The notes under the pieces were generated by a model. That model saw nothing but the letters and a program-made list of their open reading frames with translations, did no database searches and was not told where the DNA came from. From Clostridia bacterium (GTDB lineage: Bacteria > Bacillota > Clostridia > Oscillospirales > Acutalibacteraceae): 39,714 bases of DNA. Positions 25,540 through 33,460 of this stretch are shown here, piece by piece (position 1 is the first letter of the stretch; every line of letters starts with the position of its first letter). The DNA lies in assembly GCA_017434985.1 (NCBI GenBank), contig JAFSFY010000041.1:1-39714 (forward strand), read 5' to 3'. Position numbers and translations under genes: made by a program.

Positions 25540-26145
25540 TCAACGTCTTCCCAACGTTTTTAACGCTTGGCGAATCAGCTCTTCTACCGGCAAAGCCCCA
25601 TCGAGTTTCGACACAGCGGCCGAAGCCTCGGATGCGGAGAAGCCAAGCATCGTAAGTGCGCTGACCGCTTCTTCTGCGGCGCGAGAGGCACTGACAATTC
25701 CGCTTGCCGACGGTGCCGACAGATCCACGCCACCGTCGTTCGGCAGACCGACTTTGTCTTTGAGTTCCAGCACGATGCGCTGCGCCAATTTGGGGCCGAC
25801 ACCTTGTGCGCGGGTGAACGCCTTATGATCACCCGTGGCGGCGGCAAGTGCCACACGGTCGGGTGTCAATTCCGACAAAATGGACAATCCCGCTTTGGGA
25901 CCCACGCCGTTGACCGCAGTGAGCATTTTAAAGCAATTCAATTCCGCACGGTCGGCAAAGCCGAACAGGTCAACCGCGTCTTCCCGCACGTTCAAAATGG
26001 TGTATAACATCACTTCGCCCCCCACGTCGGGCAAGCGGCGAGCGGTGTTCATGGTGACCGAGCATTGGTATCCCACGCCGCCGCATTCCACCACGGCGAG
26101 TTGCGGCTCACGGTGAACAAGCGTGCCGCGTACACTGTATAACAT
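25540..26145 (-). CDS. ruvA: Holliday junction DNA helicase subunit RuvA
   Basis: This 201-residue protein binds the four-way junction as a tetramer and loads RuvB. Domain I begins with MLYSVRGTLVHREPQLAVVECGGVGYQ. Domain II carries helix-hairpin-helix motifs MLTAVNGVGPKAGLSIL and FTRAQGVGPKLAQRIVLELKDK. Domain III, which contacts RuvB, is the C-terminal SALTMLGFSASEASAAVSKL. The ATG at 26145 has AAGGAGG 9 bp upstream, and those bases are the final codons and stop of ruvC. A start 20 codons upstream lies within ruvC and is rejected. Confidence 0.97.
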   Translation of the reverse strand: MLYSVRGTLVHREPQLAVVECGGVGYQCSVTMNTARRLPDVGGEVMLYTILNVREDAVDLFGFADRAELNCFKMLTAVNGVGPKAGLSILSELTPDRVALAAATGDHKAFTRAQGVGPKLAQRIVLELKDKVGLPNDGGVDLSAPSASGIVSASRAAEEAVSALTMLGFSASEASAAVSKLDGALPVEELIRQALKTLGRR

Positions 26146-26150
26146 ATCGG

Positions 26151-26651
26151 TCAACCTCCTTGTAATCGCAATTTCAGGGCGGTGCCGCCCGTTTGTGCGT
26201 GGCAAATGGCCACCGCCAACGCGTCCGCCGTATCGTCGGGTCTCGGCACTTGCGCAAGCCGCAACAACCGCCGCGTCATTTCCATGACCTGCGGCTTTTG
26301 AGCCTGCCCATACCCCGTTACGGCGGCTTTCACCTGCATCGGCGTGTATTCAAACACGGGAAGCCCGCCTTGCTGTGCGGCGAGCAAGATCACCCCGCGC
26401 GCCTGCGCCACGTCGATAGCGGTGGTTTTGTTGCTTTGGAAATACAATTTTTCGATGGACATCACGTCAGGTTTATGGGCGGCGATGACAGCGGTCAATT
26501 CCGCGTAAATGCGTTGCAACCGCTCCCCAAACGGCATCCCTGCCGGCGTGGTGACCGCCCCGAAATCCACGGGAATGAAGCGACCGCGTTCGTAGTTGAT
26601 GACCCCCCAGCCAACAATGGCATAACCGGGGTCAATGCCCAAAATACGCAT
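26151..26651 (-). CDS. ruvC: Crossover junction endodeoxyribonuclease RuvC
   Basis: This 166-residue resolvase cleaves Holliday junctions symmetrically. Its four metal-binding acidic residues are in place: Asp7 in GIDPGYA, Glu67 in MSIEKLYF, Asp140 and Asp143 in RPDDTADALA. The DNA-facing YTPMQVKAAVTGYGQAQKPQV block is standard. The ATG at 26651 is set by GGGAGGTG 5-8 bp upstream; the reading frame continues far upstream only by overlap with udp. It has its own strong promoter (26682-26710) and opens the ruvC-ruvA-ruvB series. Confidence 0.97.
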   Translation of the reverse strand: MRILGIDPGYAIVGWGVINYERGRFIPVDFGAVTTPAGMPFGERLQRIYAELTAVIAAHKPDVMSIEKLYFQSNKTTAIDVAQARGVILLAAQQGGLPVFEYTPMQVKAAVTGYGQAQKPQVMEMTRRLLRLAQVPRPDDTADALAVAICHAQTGGTALKLRLQGG

Positions 26652-26681
26652 GCGATCACCTCCCAAAAATCTTAATGTATC

Positions 26682-26710
26682 ATTATAACACAAAACTATC
26701 CGGTAATCAA
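26682..26710 (-). promoter_or_regulatory. Sigma-A promoter of the ruvC operon
   Basis: Minus-strand -35 TTGATT (26705-26710), 17-bp spacer, -10 TATAAT (26682-26687). The -35 lies inside the 3' end of udp and the udp stop (26696-26698) is in the spacer. It can drive the long run of genes from ruvC towards the chromate transporter genes; no terminator is evident until 13009. Confidence 0.8.
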
Positions 26711-27457
26711 TAATTTTATCGCATTTACTGCCGCCTTTGCGCCATTTTGCGTGTTCTCGTTTTGCGGATTGGCAAGCCCCTTTGCCGCGCGTTCCTGGTT
26801 CCACACCACATTGAGCACACACCCCGCACGCAAACCCAGTGCGGCCGCCACGATGTACAGGGTAGCCGACTCCATTTCGGATGCCAAACAGCCGCCTTTG
26901 AGCCATGCTTGCCATTGATTGTTGAGTTGATGGGAAACGGGCGACGCATCGGGGTCATGTTGCCCGTAAAACGAGTCTTTACATTGTACCACGCCCGCAT
27001 GCACCGTACAGTCGAGCGCTTCGCCGCCCGCAATCAGCGCAGTAGTGACCGCGTGGTTGGCCACGGCAGGAAATTTGATGGGCAGATATTCGCGCGACGT
27101 GCCCTCGGCATGAATCGCACCCGTTGCCACCACCAAATCGCCGCCGACAACGTCGAGCGCCATACCGCCGCAGGTGCCGACACGAATCATCGTACGCACA
27201 CCGCAACGATACAGTTCTTCCACACAAATGGCGGTTGACGGACCGCCGATGCCGTGCGACGTGACCAACACCCGTTCGCCGCAAAGCGTGCCTGCCCACG
27301 TGGTATACTCGCGTTTTTGCGCCACAAAAGCGGGCTCGTCCAACAAACGGGCAATGGATTCCACACGACCGGGATCCCCCGTGACGATCGCATAGGCGGC
27401 ACCTTGTGACGGTGTCAGCCCGATATGGTACATCGCTTGTTCATTAAAGTTCATCAT
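26696..27457 (-). CDS. udp: Uridine phosphorylase-like nucleoside phosphorylase
   Basis: This 253-residue enzyme of the PNP/UDP family 1 cleaves a nucleoside with phosphate to base and ribose 1-phosphate. The N-terminus MYHIGLTPSQGAAYAIVTGDPGRVE, the HGIGGPSTAICVEEL and RVGTCGG phosphate-site loops and the EMESATLYIVAAALGLRAG ribose-binding motif match uridine phosphorylase. The Gln/Arg uracil-recognition pair cannot be fully verified here, so other pyrimidine or purine specificity is possible. Two adjacent ATGs exist; the first, 8 bp after AAAGGGGG, is used. It is expressed from a promoter symmetric with that of the ABC-F gene. Confidence 0.9.
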   Translation of the reverse strand: MMNFNEQAMYHIGLTPSQGAAYAIVTGDPGRVESIARLLDEPAFVAQKREYTTWAGTLCGERVLVTSHGIGGPSTAICVEELYRCGVRTMIRVGTCGGMALDVVGGDLVVATGAIHAEGTSREYLPIKFPAVANHAVTTALIAGGEALDCTVHAGVVQCKDSFYGQHDPDASPVSHQLNNQWQAWLKGGCLASEMESATLYIVAAALGLRAGCVLNVVWNQERAAKGLANPQNENTQNGAKAAVNAIKLLITG

Positions 27458-27488
27458 AGCCGAATCCCCCTTTGTTCCATTAAATTTT

Positions 27489-27517
27489 ATTATAACAGAA
27501 TTTTACTTGCGGTACAA
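27489..27517 (-). promoter_or_regulatory. Promoter of udp
   Basis: Minus-strand -35 TTGTAC (27512-27517), 17-bp spacer and -10 TATAAT (27489-27494). Its -10 and following bases form one arm of an 11-bp inverted repeat whose other arm is the -10 of the divergent ABC-F promoter. Confidence 0.65.
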
Positions 27518-27535
27518 GACGAAGTCTGTTATAAT
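27507..27535 (+). promoter_or_regulatory. Promoter of the ABC-F gene
   Basis: Plus-strand -35 TTGCGG (27507-27512), 17-bp spacer and -10 TATAAT (27530-27535). The two divergent -35 boxes touch at 27512. TCTGTTATAAT (27525-27535) mirrors 27489-27499 exactly. Confidence 0.65.
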
Positions 27536-27576
27536 TTGGTATTGTTAAGAATTTTTTTACAAAAGGAACGGCTTGT

Positions 27577-29478
<1,902 letters not shown>

Positions 29479-29480
29479 CA

Positions 29481-29511
29481 AACACCGCCTTGCCGATGGC
29501 AAGGCGGTGTT
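29481..29511 (+). terminator. Intrinsic terminator after the ABC-F gene
   Basis: A perfect 14-bp stem (29481-29494 with 29498-29511) with a 3-base loop starts 3 bp after the ABC-F stop and is followed by a T-rich tail. It lies between two convergent genes; on the minus strand the tail is weaker, so it may stop both. Confidence 0.85.
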
Positions 29512-29515
29512 GTTG

Positions 29516-30187
29516 TTATAATCCGAATTCGCTTTCGTAACTGACCAAGCTGGCGTCGGTGACGCCCTCGGTGTTTAAAAATGTGTCGATCACCGTCATT
29601 TCGTCGATGTCAAGCGACATCTCCAGCGTCAGTTCCGCGCCGTTTTTGGTGACGGTGCGGGATTTGACGCGGTGTTTTGGCAAGGTACGCAGGGCTTTTT
29701 TCAGTTCCGCTTGGCATTGCGGATCGTACCGCACGACCAGCAAGTACGGACTTTTTCCTTTGCGCGAAAACAGACACACCACGTAGTACAGCACCCCCAC
29801 CGTCAGGCACGCAATGGCGCCGGGGAGATACAATCCCGCACCCGCCATAATGCCCGCGGCAATGGACCAAAACATAAAGATGGTATCCACGGGATCTTTC
29901 ACCGCGGTGCGGAAACGCACGATGGACAACGCACCCACCATACCGAGCGACAACGCCAGGTTGGAGCTGATGGTACGGATGATGACCGCCGTGATCATAC
30001 CGAGAAGCACGAGCGAAAAGGCAAAACCTTTGGAATAAAGCACTCCGCGAAAGGTGTTGCGATAGATAAGCAAAATGAATAAGCACATCGCAAACGCGGC
30101 AAGCAACGAGAAAAAGATCTGCTCCATCGACACACCGGTGTTAAACTGTTCGATCACACTGTTTTTGATGATATCCACAAAACTCAT
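29516..30187 (-). CDS. DUF4956 family membrane protein
   Basis: This 223-residue protein has about four N-terminal membrane helices (residues 20-150) and a soluble C-terminal domain. The conserved SSNLALSLGMVGALSIVRFRTAVKDPVDTIFMFWSIAAGIM stretch, split here by helices, is what I associate with DUF4956. The C-terminal part resembles a small regulatory fold. The family is often encoded next to VTC-domain proteins, as here, and the pair is thought to form a membrane polyphosphate-related unit; the exact role is unproven. The ATG at 30187 has AAGGAGG about 9 bp upstream, directly after the VTC-domain gene stop. Confidence 0.85.
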   Translation of the reverse strand: MSFVDIIKNSVIEQFNTGVSMEQIFFSLLAAFAMCLFILLIYRNTFRGVLYSKGFAFSLVLLGMITAVIIRTISSNLALSLGMVGALSIVRFRTAVKDPVDTIFMFWSIAAGIMAGAGLYLPGAIACLTVGVLYYVVCLFSRKGKSPYLLVVRYDPQCQAELKKALRTLPKHRVKSRTVTKNGAELTLEMSLDIDEMTVIDTFLNTEGVTDASLVSYESEFGL

Positions 30188-30201
30188 TTTAAAAATCCTC
30201 C

Positions 30202-30885
30202 TTATTGCTGACGGCGGCACCACTCGTATTTCGAAATGGCACTGCGTGTCATCGGTACCGTGCCCAGCAGCTTTTTTACCGCGTAGGGCAACTGCTCGTC
30301 ATATTTCACTTCCAAGATCATCCGATCGGACGGCATCGCCGATACGGTAAACAGTTCCGTGTTAAACAAATCGTGGCTGTACACACCACCGCGCAGGTCC
30401 ATATCAAACGTGATGCGCACGTCCTGAAACACATACGGTTCACGGTCGTAATCCACGATGACAGCGGGGCGAAGAAGGCGCGTACGCAGTTTGAGATAGA
30501 AATTGCGAATGAGATCGTGCTCGCTCTCCCACATCCACCAGGTATCACCCCGCAAAATGCGTTCGGTCTGTTCCCGCGTGAGAGGCGCGGATAACTTGCG
30601 GGTCATCTGCCCGAGTTTTTGCTTTGATTCCAACCGAATAAACGAATCGTCCCCGTTGTACAAGCGGATGCGGAATTTTTCGCGTTTCTCCACGCCTTCC
30701 ACCTTGTCGAGCAAGCCGCTTTGCGCGTAATCGTCAAAATACAAACTGCGGATCCAATACCGCCCGTCACTGCGAAGCGCATGGGTGTCGGTATCCAACC
30801 CTGCCGCAATGCGACTTTTGAGCTGTGCGTAAGCGGCACGGCTGATAAAATATTTATTTTCGTATCGCAGACCGTTCACCGCCAT
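30202..30885 (-). CDS. VTC-domain protein (polyphosphate polymerase-like)
   Basis: This 227-residue soluble protein has the VTC tunnel-domain pattern (PF09359). In yeast Vtc4 this domain makes polyphosphate from ATP. The N-terminus LRYENKYFISRAAYAQL, the basic strand YWIRSLYFDDY and KREKFRIRLY, the acidic/basic LESKQKLG strand and the C-terminal ILEVKYDEQLPYAVKKLL are the alternating Arg/Lys/Glu strands expected to line the tunnel. The ATG at 30885 is chosen because AAAGGA lies 8 bp upstream. It precedes the DUF4956 membrane gene by 14 bp, so the two probably form one membrane-linked unit. Confidence 0.88.
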   Translation of the reverse strand: MAVNGLRYENKYFISRAAYAQLKSRIAAGLDTDTHALRSDGRYWIRSLYFDDYAQSGLLDKVEGVEKREKFRIRLYNGDDSFIRLESKQKLGQMTRKLSAPLTREQTERILRGDTWWMWESEHDLIRNFYLKLRTRLLRPAVIVDYDREPYVFQDVRITFDMDLRGGVYSHDLFNTELFTVSAMPSDRMILEVKYDEQLPYAVKKLLGTVPMTRSAISKYEWCRRQQ

Positions 30886-30900
30886 CGCTCCTTTCCTTTG

Positions 30901-30929
30901 ATTATACACAATCCTACCGCTTTTGACAA
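30901..30929 (-). promoter_or_regulatory. Promoter of the VTC-DUF4956 pair
   Basis: Minus-strand -35 TTGTCA (30924-30929), 17-bp spacer and perfect -10 TATAAT (30901-30906). TACCGCTT (30915-30922) in its spacer is the mirror image of AAGCGGTA in the spacer of the divergent promoter. Confidence 0.7.
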
Positions 30930-30958
30930 GAAGTTTACAAATGTTTTGCAACAATGTA

Positions 30959-30988
30959 TTGACAAGCGGTAAAAAAGAGGAGTACAAT
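30959..30988 (+). promoter_or_regulatory. Promoter of the pyridoxamine-kinase-like gene
   Basis: Plus-strand -35 TTGACA (30959-30964), 18-bp spacer and -10 TACAAT (30983-30988). AAGCGGTA (30964-30971) adjoins the -35 and mirrors a copy at 30915-30922 in the opposite promoter. Confidence 0.7.
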
Positions 30989-31019
30989 GAGTTCAATTTA
31001 TTACGAAGGAGTCTTTTCT

Positions 31020-31853
31020 ATGAAACGAATCGTCACCATCCAGGATATTTCGTGCGTGGGCAAATGCTCGCTCACCGTGGCATTGCCCATCATTTCCGCG
31101 ATGGGTGTGGAAGCCGCCGTGGTTCCCACCGCCGTGTTATCCACGCATACGATGTTTCAGGGATTCACCTTCCGTGATCTGACCGACGATATTACCCCCA
31201 TTTCCGAGCATTGGCAAAAAGAAAATTTCCACTTTGACGCCATCTACACGGGGTATCTCGGGTCGTTTGAACAGTTGCGCCTGATGGCGGAATTTTTTGA
31301 TACGTTCAAAAGCGAGGATACTCTCATCTTTATCGACCCCGTGATGGCGGATAACGGCAAATTGTATCACGGGTTCACCCCCGAATTTGCGCTCGAGATG
31401 GCCAAATTGTGCGGCAAAGCCGACGTCATCGTTCCCAATATGACCGAAGCATCCTTTATGCTCGGCATCCCCTATCGCGAAAGTTACGACGAAGCGTACG
31501 CGCAGGACGTGTTGCGCAAATTGTCGGCACTCGGTGCCAAAAAAGTGGTGCTCACGGGCGTATCCTACGTGCCGGGCAAACTCGGCGTGATGACCTACGA
31601 TGCCGCCACCGACTCGTTCTCCGCCTACTTCCACGATCGCATCGACGCGAGTTATCACGGTACGGGCGACGTGTTTGCCAGCACCTGCGTCGGCGCGTTG
31701 ATGAACGGTATGCCGCTTGAGGAGGCGTTGAAAGTCGCCGCCGATTACACGGTGGAATGCATCCGCATCACCGAAGCGGAACCGAATCACAACCTTTACG
31801 GAGTGAATTTCGAGAGTGCGGTCCCCTACCTCATCCGTCGAATCGGAAAATAA
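31020..31853 (+). CDS. Pyridoxal/pyridoxamine kinase-like protein
   Basis: This 277-residue PfkB/ribokinase-superfamily kinase is expected to phosphorylate a B6 vitamer or a related hydroxymethyl pyrimidine. The N-terminus VTIQDISCVGKCSLTVALPIISAMG matches PdxY/PdxK-like proteins in Bacillota. FIDPVMADNGKLYHGF and IVPNMTEASFML cover the substrate and metal site. The anion hole and catalytic base appear in SYHGTGDVFASTCVGALMNG. Length is slightly short but complete. GAAGGAG lies 8 bp before the ATG. It ends at a strong terminator. Single-gene context gives no further hint about substrate. Confidence 0.87.
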   Translation: MKRIVTIQDISCVGKCSLTVALPIISAMGVEAAVVPTAVLSTHTMFQGFTFRDLTDDITPISEHWQKENFHFDAIYTGYLGSFEQLRLMAEFFDTFKSEDTLIFIDPVMADNGKLYHGFTPEFALEMAKLCGKADVIVPNMTEASFMLGIPYRESYDEAYAQDVLRKLSALGAKKVVLTGVSYVPGKLGVMTYDAATDSFSAYFHDRIDASYHGTGDVFASTCVGALMNGMPLEEALKVAADYTVECIRITEAEPNHNLYGVNFESAVPYLIRRIGK

Positions 31854-31870
31854 ATGCAGACCGGTGCGAG

Positions 31871-31902
31871 AAAAGAGCCTTGTCAAACGACAAGGCTCTT
31901 TT
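31871..31902 (+). terminator. Intrinsic terminator after the kinase gene
   Basis: A 14-bp stem (31871-31884 with 31889-31902) with a 4-base loop ends in a T tract, 17 bp after the stop. The A tract on the other side makes it usable in both directions, for the YcxB-like gene on the minus strand. Confidence 0.9.
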
Positions 31903-31959
31903 TGTGGGTATTTTGAACTTAATGGCACGAATGAAAAGTGCCTGAAAACCGAAGATTTT

Positions 31960-32493
31960 TTAATATTTACAGATAATATACTTATTCGTTGCGAAAGCAG
32001 ACAATTTATTTCTGATTTCTTCGACAGTTCCGCCTTCAATAGTATTTTTATCAACTATAAAAACTTGATTATTCGTCTGATACAAAAACAAATACCTTGA
32101 TGTTTCGTAAACTTTTACGAACAACGAATATTCAATTTCTGCTTCACCGTTATATTCTTGGCTTTTAGTAAATGCCTTTAGTACATTATCACAAAAGATG
32201 TACTGATTTTCTACATTTTGCATTTTTGCTAATGATTTGTACTGTATCTTTGGAATAATAAAATACCAAAAGTATATCAGCAATAGTCCAAAAATTTCTA
32301 CACCGAGTAACACAGCCAAAATTGTATCAAAGCCAAAAGCAATAATTTCTAAAATTATGATTATAAAAAGAATTGCAAAAGCAGTAGACCAAAATATTAA
32401 TCGCTTTCTAGGGTCAGATTTTTTATACATTGTTAAATGTGTTAATGCTTTTACTGAATCTAAATCGTATTTGCATTTTGCTTTAATTTCCAT
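31960..32493 (-). CDS. YcxB-like membrane protein
   Basis: This 177-residue protein has two adjacent membrane helices (about residues 34-80) and a C-terminal cytoplasmic domain. That domain, with strands around YIFCDNVLKAF, IEYSLFVKVYETSRYLFLYQTNNQVFIVDKNTI, has the pattern of the YcxB-like family. Function is unknown. Base use is strikingly AT-rich with AAA, TTT and ATA codons, unlike the neighbours, so recent acquisition is likely. The ATG at 32493 is chosen because a modest AAGGCGGTG lies upstream. No close promoter is clear. Confidence 0.75.
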   Translation of the reverse strand: MEIKAKCKYDLDSVKALTHLTMYKKSDPRKRLIFWSTAFAILFIIIILEIIAFGFDTILAVLLGVEIFGLLLIYFWYFIIPKIQYKSLAKMQNVENQYIFCDNVLKAFTKSQEYNGEAEIEYSLFVKVYETSRYLFLYQTNNQVFIVDKNTIEGGTVEEIRNKLSAFATNKYIICKY

Positions 32494-32527
32494 AAAATCA
32501 CCGCCTTGAGTATAGGATAGCATAAAA

Positions 32528-32637
32528 GCGGCAAAGCCGCAACACTTATTACCTATTACTTCTTACTTATTACTTCCCAAAAATCCCGTAAGGAATTTTG
32601 GTTAAGGTAAGAGTGAAGAGGTAAAAAGTAAAAAGTA
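32528..32637. repeat. Low-complexity foldback element
   Basis: A short hairpin (GCGGC at 32528-32532 with GCCGC at 32536-32540) is followed by a pyrimidine-rich run built on repeated ATTACTT-like units (about 32541-32576) and a purine-rich run built on AAAAAGT-like units (about 32608-32637). The two runs are imperfect inverted copies around a centre near 32587, where a 10-bp arm pair surrounds a CGTAA loop. It looks like a small non-coding repeat element. Genome copies would need to be searched for. Confidence 0.5.
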
Positions 32638-32640
32638 AAA

Positions 32641-32664
32641 TCCCGCTCACTTACGTGAACGGGA
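32641..32664 (-). terminator. Intrinsic terminator of tRNA-Val
   Basis: A stem (32641-32650 with 32655-32664, one mismatch) with a 4-base loop lies 5 bp beyond the tRNA 3' end on the minus strand and is followed by a U-rich run. Confidence 0.8.
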
Positions 32665-32668
32665 TTTT

Positions 32669-32744
32669 TGGTGGACGTTAACGGACTTGAACCGCTGACC
32701 CTTCGCACGTCAAGCGAATGCTCTACCAGCTGAGCTAAACGTCC
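32669..32744 (-). tRNA. tRNA-Val, anticodon GAC
   Basis: All arms fold on the minus strand: acceptor GGACGTT with AACGTCC, D stem GCTC with GAGC, anticodon stem TTCGC with GCGAA around loop TTGACGT, and T arm AGCGG-TTCAAGT-CCGTT. The anticodon is GAC, reading GUC and GUU valine codons. The 3' CCA is encoded. It has its own promoter (32767-32795) and terminator, so it is an independent unit. Confidence 0.97.
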
Positions 32745-32766
32745 ATATTCTTTTCGAACGAATGCT

Positions 32767-32795
32767 ATTATACCGAAAAAGAATATCAATGTCAA
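32767..32795 (-). promoter_or_regulatory. Sigma-A promoter of tRNA-Val
   Basis: Minus-strand -35 TTGACA (32790-32795), 17-bp spacer and -10 TATAAT (32767-32772), both perfect matches. The tRNA 5' end is 22 bp downstream of the -10. Confidence 0.9.
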
Positions 32796-32857
32796 GCATT
32801 TTTTTACGAATTATCAAAATCACTTAGTAAAGCAACTTTCTGCGCGCTTACTCACCA

Positions 32858-33061
32858 TCATTCATCCGTAATCGAAAACAACTCGTTGGGGGTGCAGTTC
32901 AACAACAAGCACATTGTTTCAATATTCTCGTATCGAATGGATTTCGTTTGGTTGTTAACCATTTTGCTGAAATTTTGATAACTCATTCCCAACTGTTTAT
33001 ACAACCAATACTTCGTCTTTCCTTGTTTTGCTAATAGTTCCAAAACATTTAATTTCATCAT
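32858..33061 (-). CDS. Small XRE-family helix-turn-helix protein
   Basis: This 67-residue protein is one compact helix-turn-helix domain of the XRE/Cro type. The two central helices are KYWLYKQLGMS and YQNFSKMVNNQT, followed by the conserved SIRYENIETMCLLLNCTPNELF that packs behind the reader helix. It has no effector domain. GGAGAG lies 7 bp before the first of two ATGs. It follows the other XRE gene by 47 bp on the same strand, so both may be in one transcript. Its base use is AT-rich relative to most of the window. Confidence 0.88.
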   Translation of the reverse strand: MMKLNVLELLAKQGKTKYWLYKQLGMSYQNFSKMVNNQTKSIRYENIETMCLLLNCTPNELFSITDE

Positions 33062-33108
33062 ATAACTACTCTCCGTTTCACACGGTTATCAGCATTTTTA
33101 TTAGGTGT

Positions 33109-33351
33109 TTAACCATCTAATAACACCCCGTATGGCACGCCCAGCACCTTTGCCAAATATGTCAGCTCAATATCGGTCACAAAGCGTTTTCCCGCCTCAA
33201 TGCGTTGAACAGCATTCTTGTCAATATCTAAACCGAGCAGTTGCAAAGCATCCGCAAGTTCGCGTTGCGATTTGCCGCTTTCTTTGCGAAACCGCGCAAT
33301 CTGTTTACCGCACACATTGTTACGACCGTCTGCCCCTTTGTTAATAAACAT
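33109..33351 (-). CDS. XRE-family repressor candidate
   Basis: This 80-residue protein has an XRE helix-turn-helix domain: CGKQIARFRKESGKSQRELADALQ forms helices 1-2 and LDIDKNAVQRIEAGKRFVTDIELTYLAKVLGV helices 3-5. The pattern, including 'sqreLAdaL' and 'v.riE.GkR', is typical of phage-type Cro/CI folds. The ATG at 33351 is preferred because AAGGGG lies just upstream, although an in-frame ATG at 33372 exists without a ribosome site. It is read divergently from a cysteine-rich small protein across a region with two symmetrical operators, so it probably regulates both itself and that gene. Confidence 0.88.
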   Translation of the reverse strand: MFINKGADGRNNVCGKQIARFRKESGKSQRELADALQLLGLDIDKNAVQRIEAGKRFVTDIELTYLAKVLGVPYGVLLDG

Positions 33352-33366
33352 ACTGCCCCTTCTTTC

Positions 33367-33385
33367 TGACATTTAGTGCTTGTCA
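33367..33385. promoter_or_regulatory. Operator O1, TGACA-N9-TGTCA
   Basis: Inverted repeat TGACA (33367-33371) and TGTCA (33381-33385) with 9 bp between. The right arm is part of the plus-strand -35 box TTGTCA. It shares TGACATTTA with operator O2 and its centre is 53 bp away, about five helical turns. Confidence 0.65.
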
Positions 33386-33408
33386 CAAAAGAAAGTATAT
33401 GGTATTAT
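33380..33408 (+). promoter_or_regulatory. Promoter of the cysteine-rich small protein
   Basis: Plus-strand -35 TTGTCA (33380-33385), 17-bp spacer and -10 TATTAT (33403-33408). The -10 overlaps the opposite-strand -10 by five bases, so RNA polymerase cannot occupy both promoters at once. Confidence 0.75.
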
Positions 33409-33431
33409 ACCGTTAATAATGACATTTACAA
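33404..33431 (-). promoter_or_regulatory. Promoter of the XRE regulators
   Basis: Minus-strand -35 TTGTAA (33426-33431), 16-bp spacer and perfect -10 TATAAT (33404-33409, reading on the minus strand). The -35 falls in the N9 of operator O2, implying autoregulation. Confidence 0.7.
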
Positions 33432-33438
33432 GATGTCA
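33420..33438. promoter_or_regulatory. Operator O2, TGACA-N9-TGTCA
   Basis: Inverted repeat TGACA (33420-33424) and TGTCA (33434-33438), extended to 8-bp arms AATGACAT/ATGTCATT (33418-33440). It covers the -35 of the XRE promoter and positions about +5 to +23 of the opposite transcript. Confidence 0.7.
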
Positions 33439-33460
33439 TTTAAGATTTTGCGGAGGCCGT

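Noticed and set aside
32669..32744. tRNA-Val as an integration (att) site of the AT-rich islet
   Set aside because: I found no second copy of the tRNA 3' end nearby and no integrase gene.
32556..32795. 79-codon minus-strand frame crossing the tRNA gene
   Set aside because: It is only the translation of the tRNA, its terminator and the repeat; the terminator would stop it.
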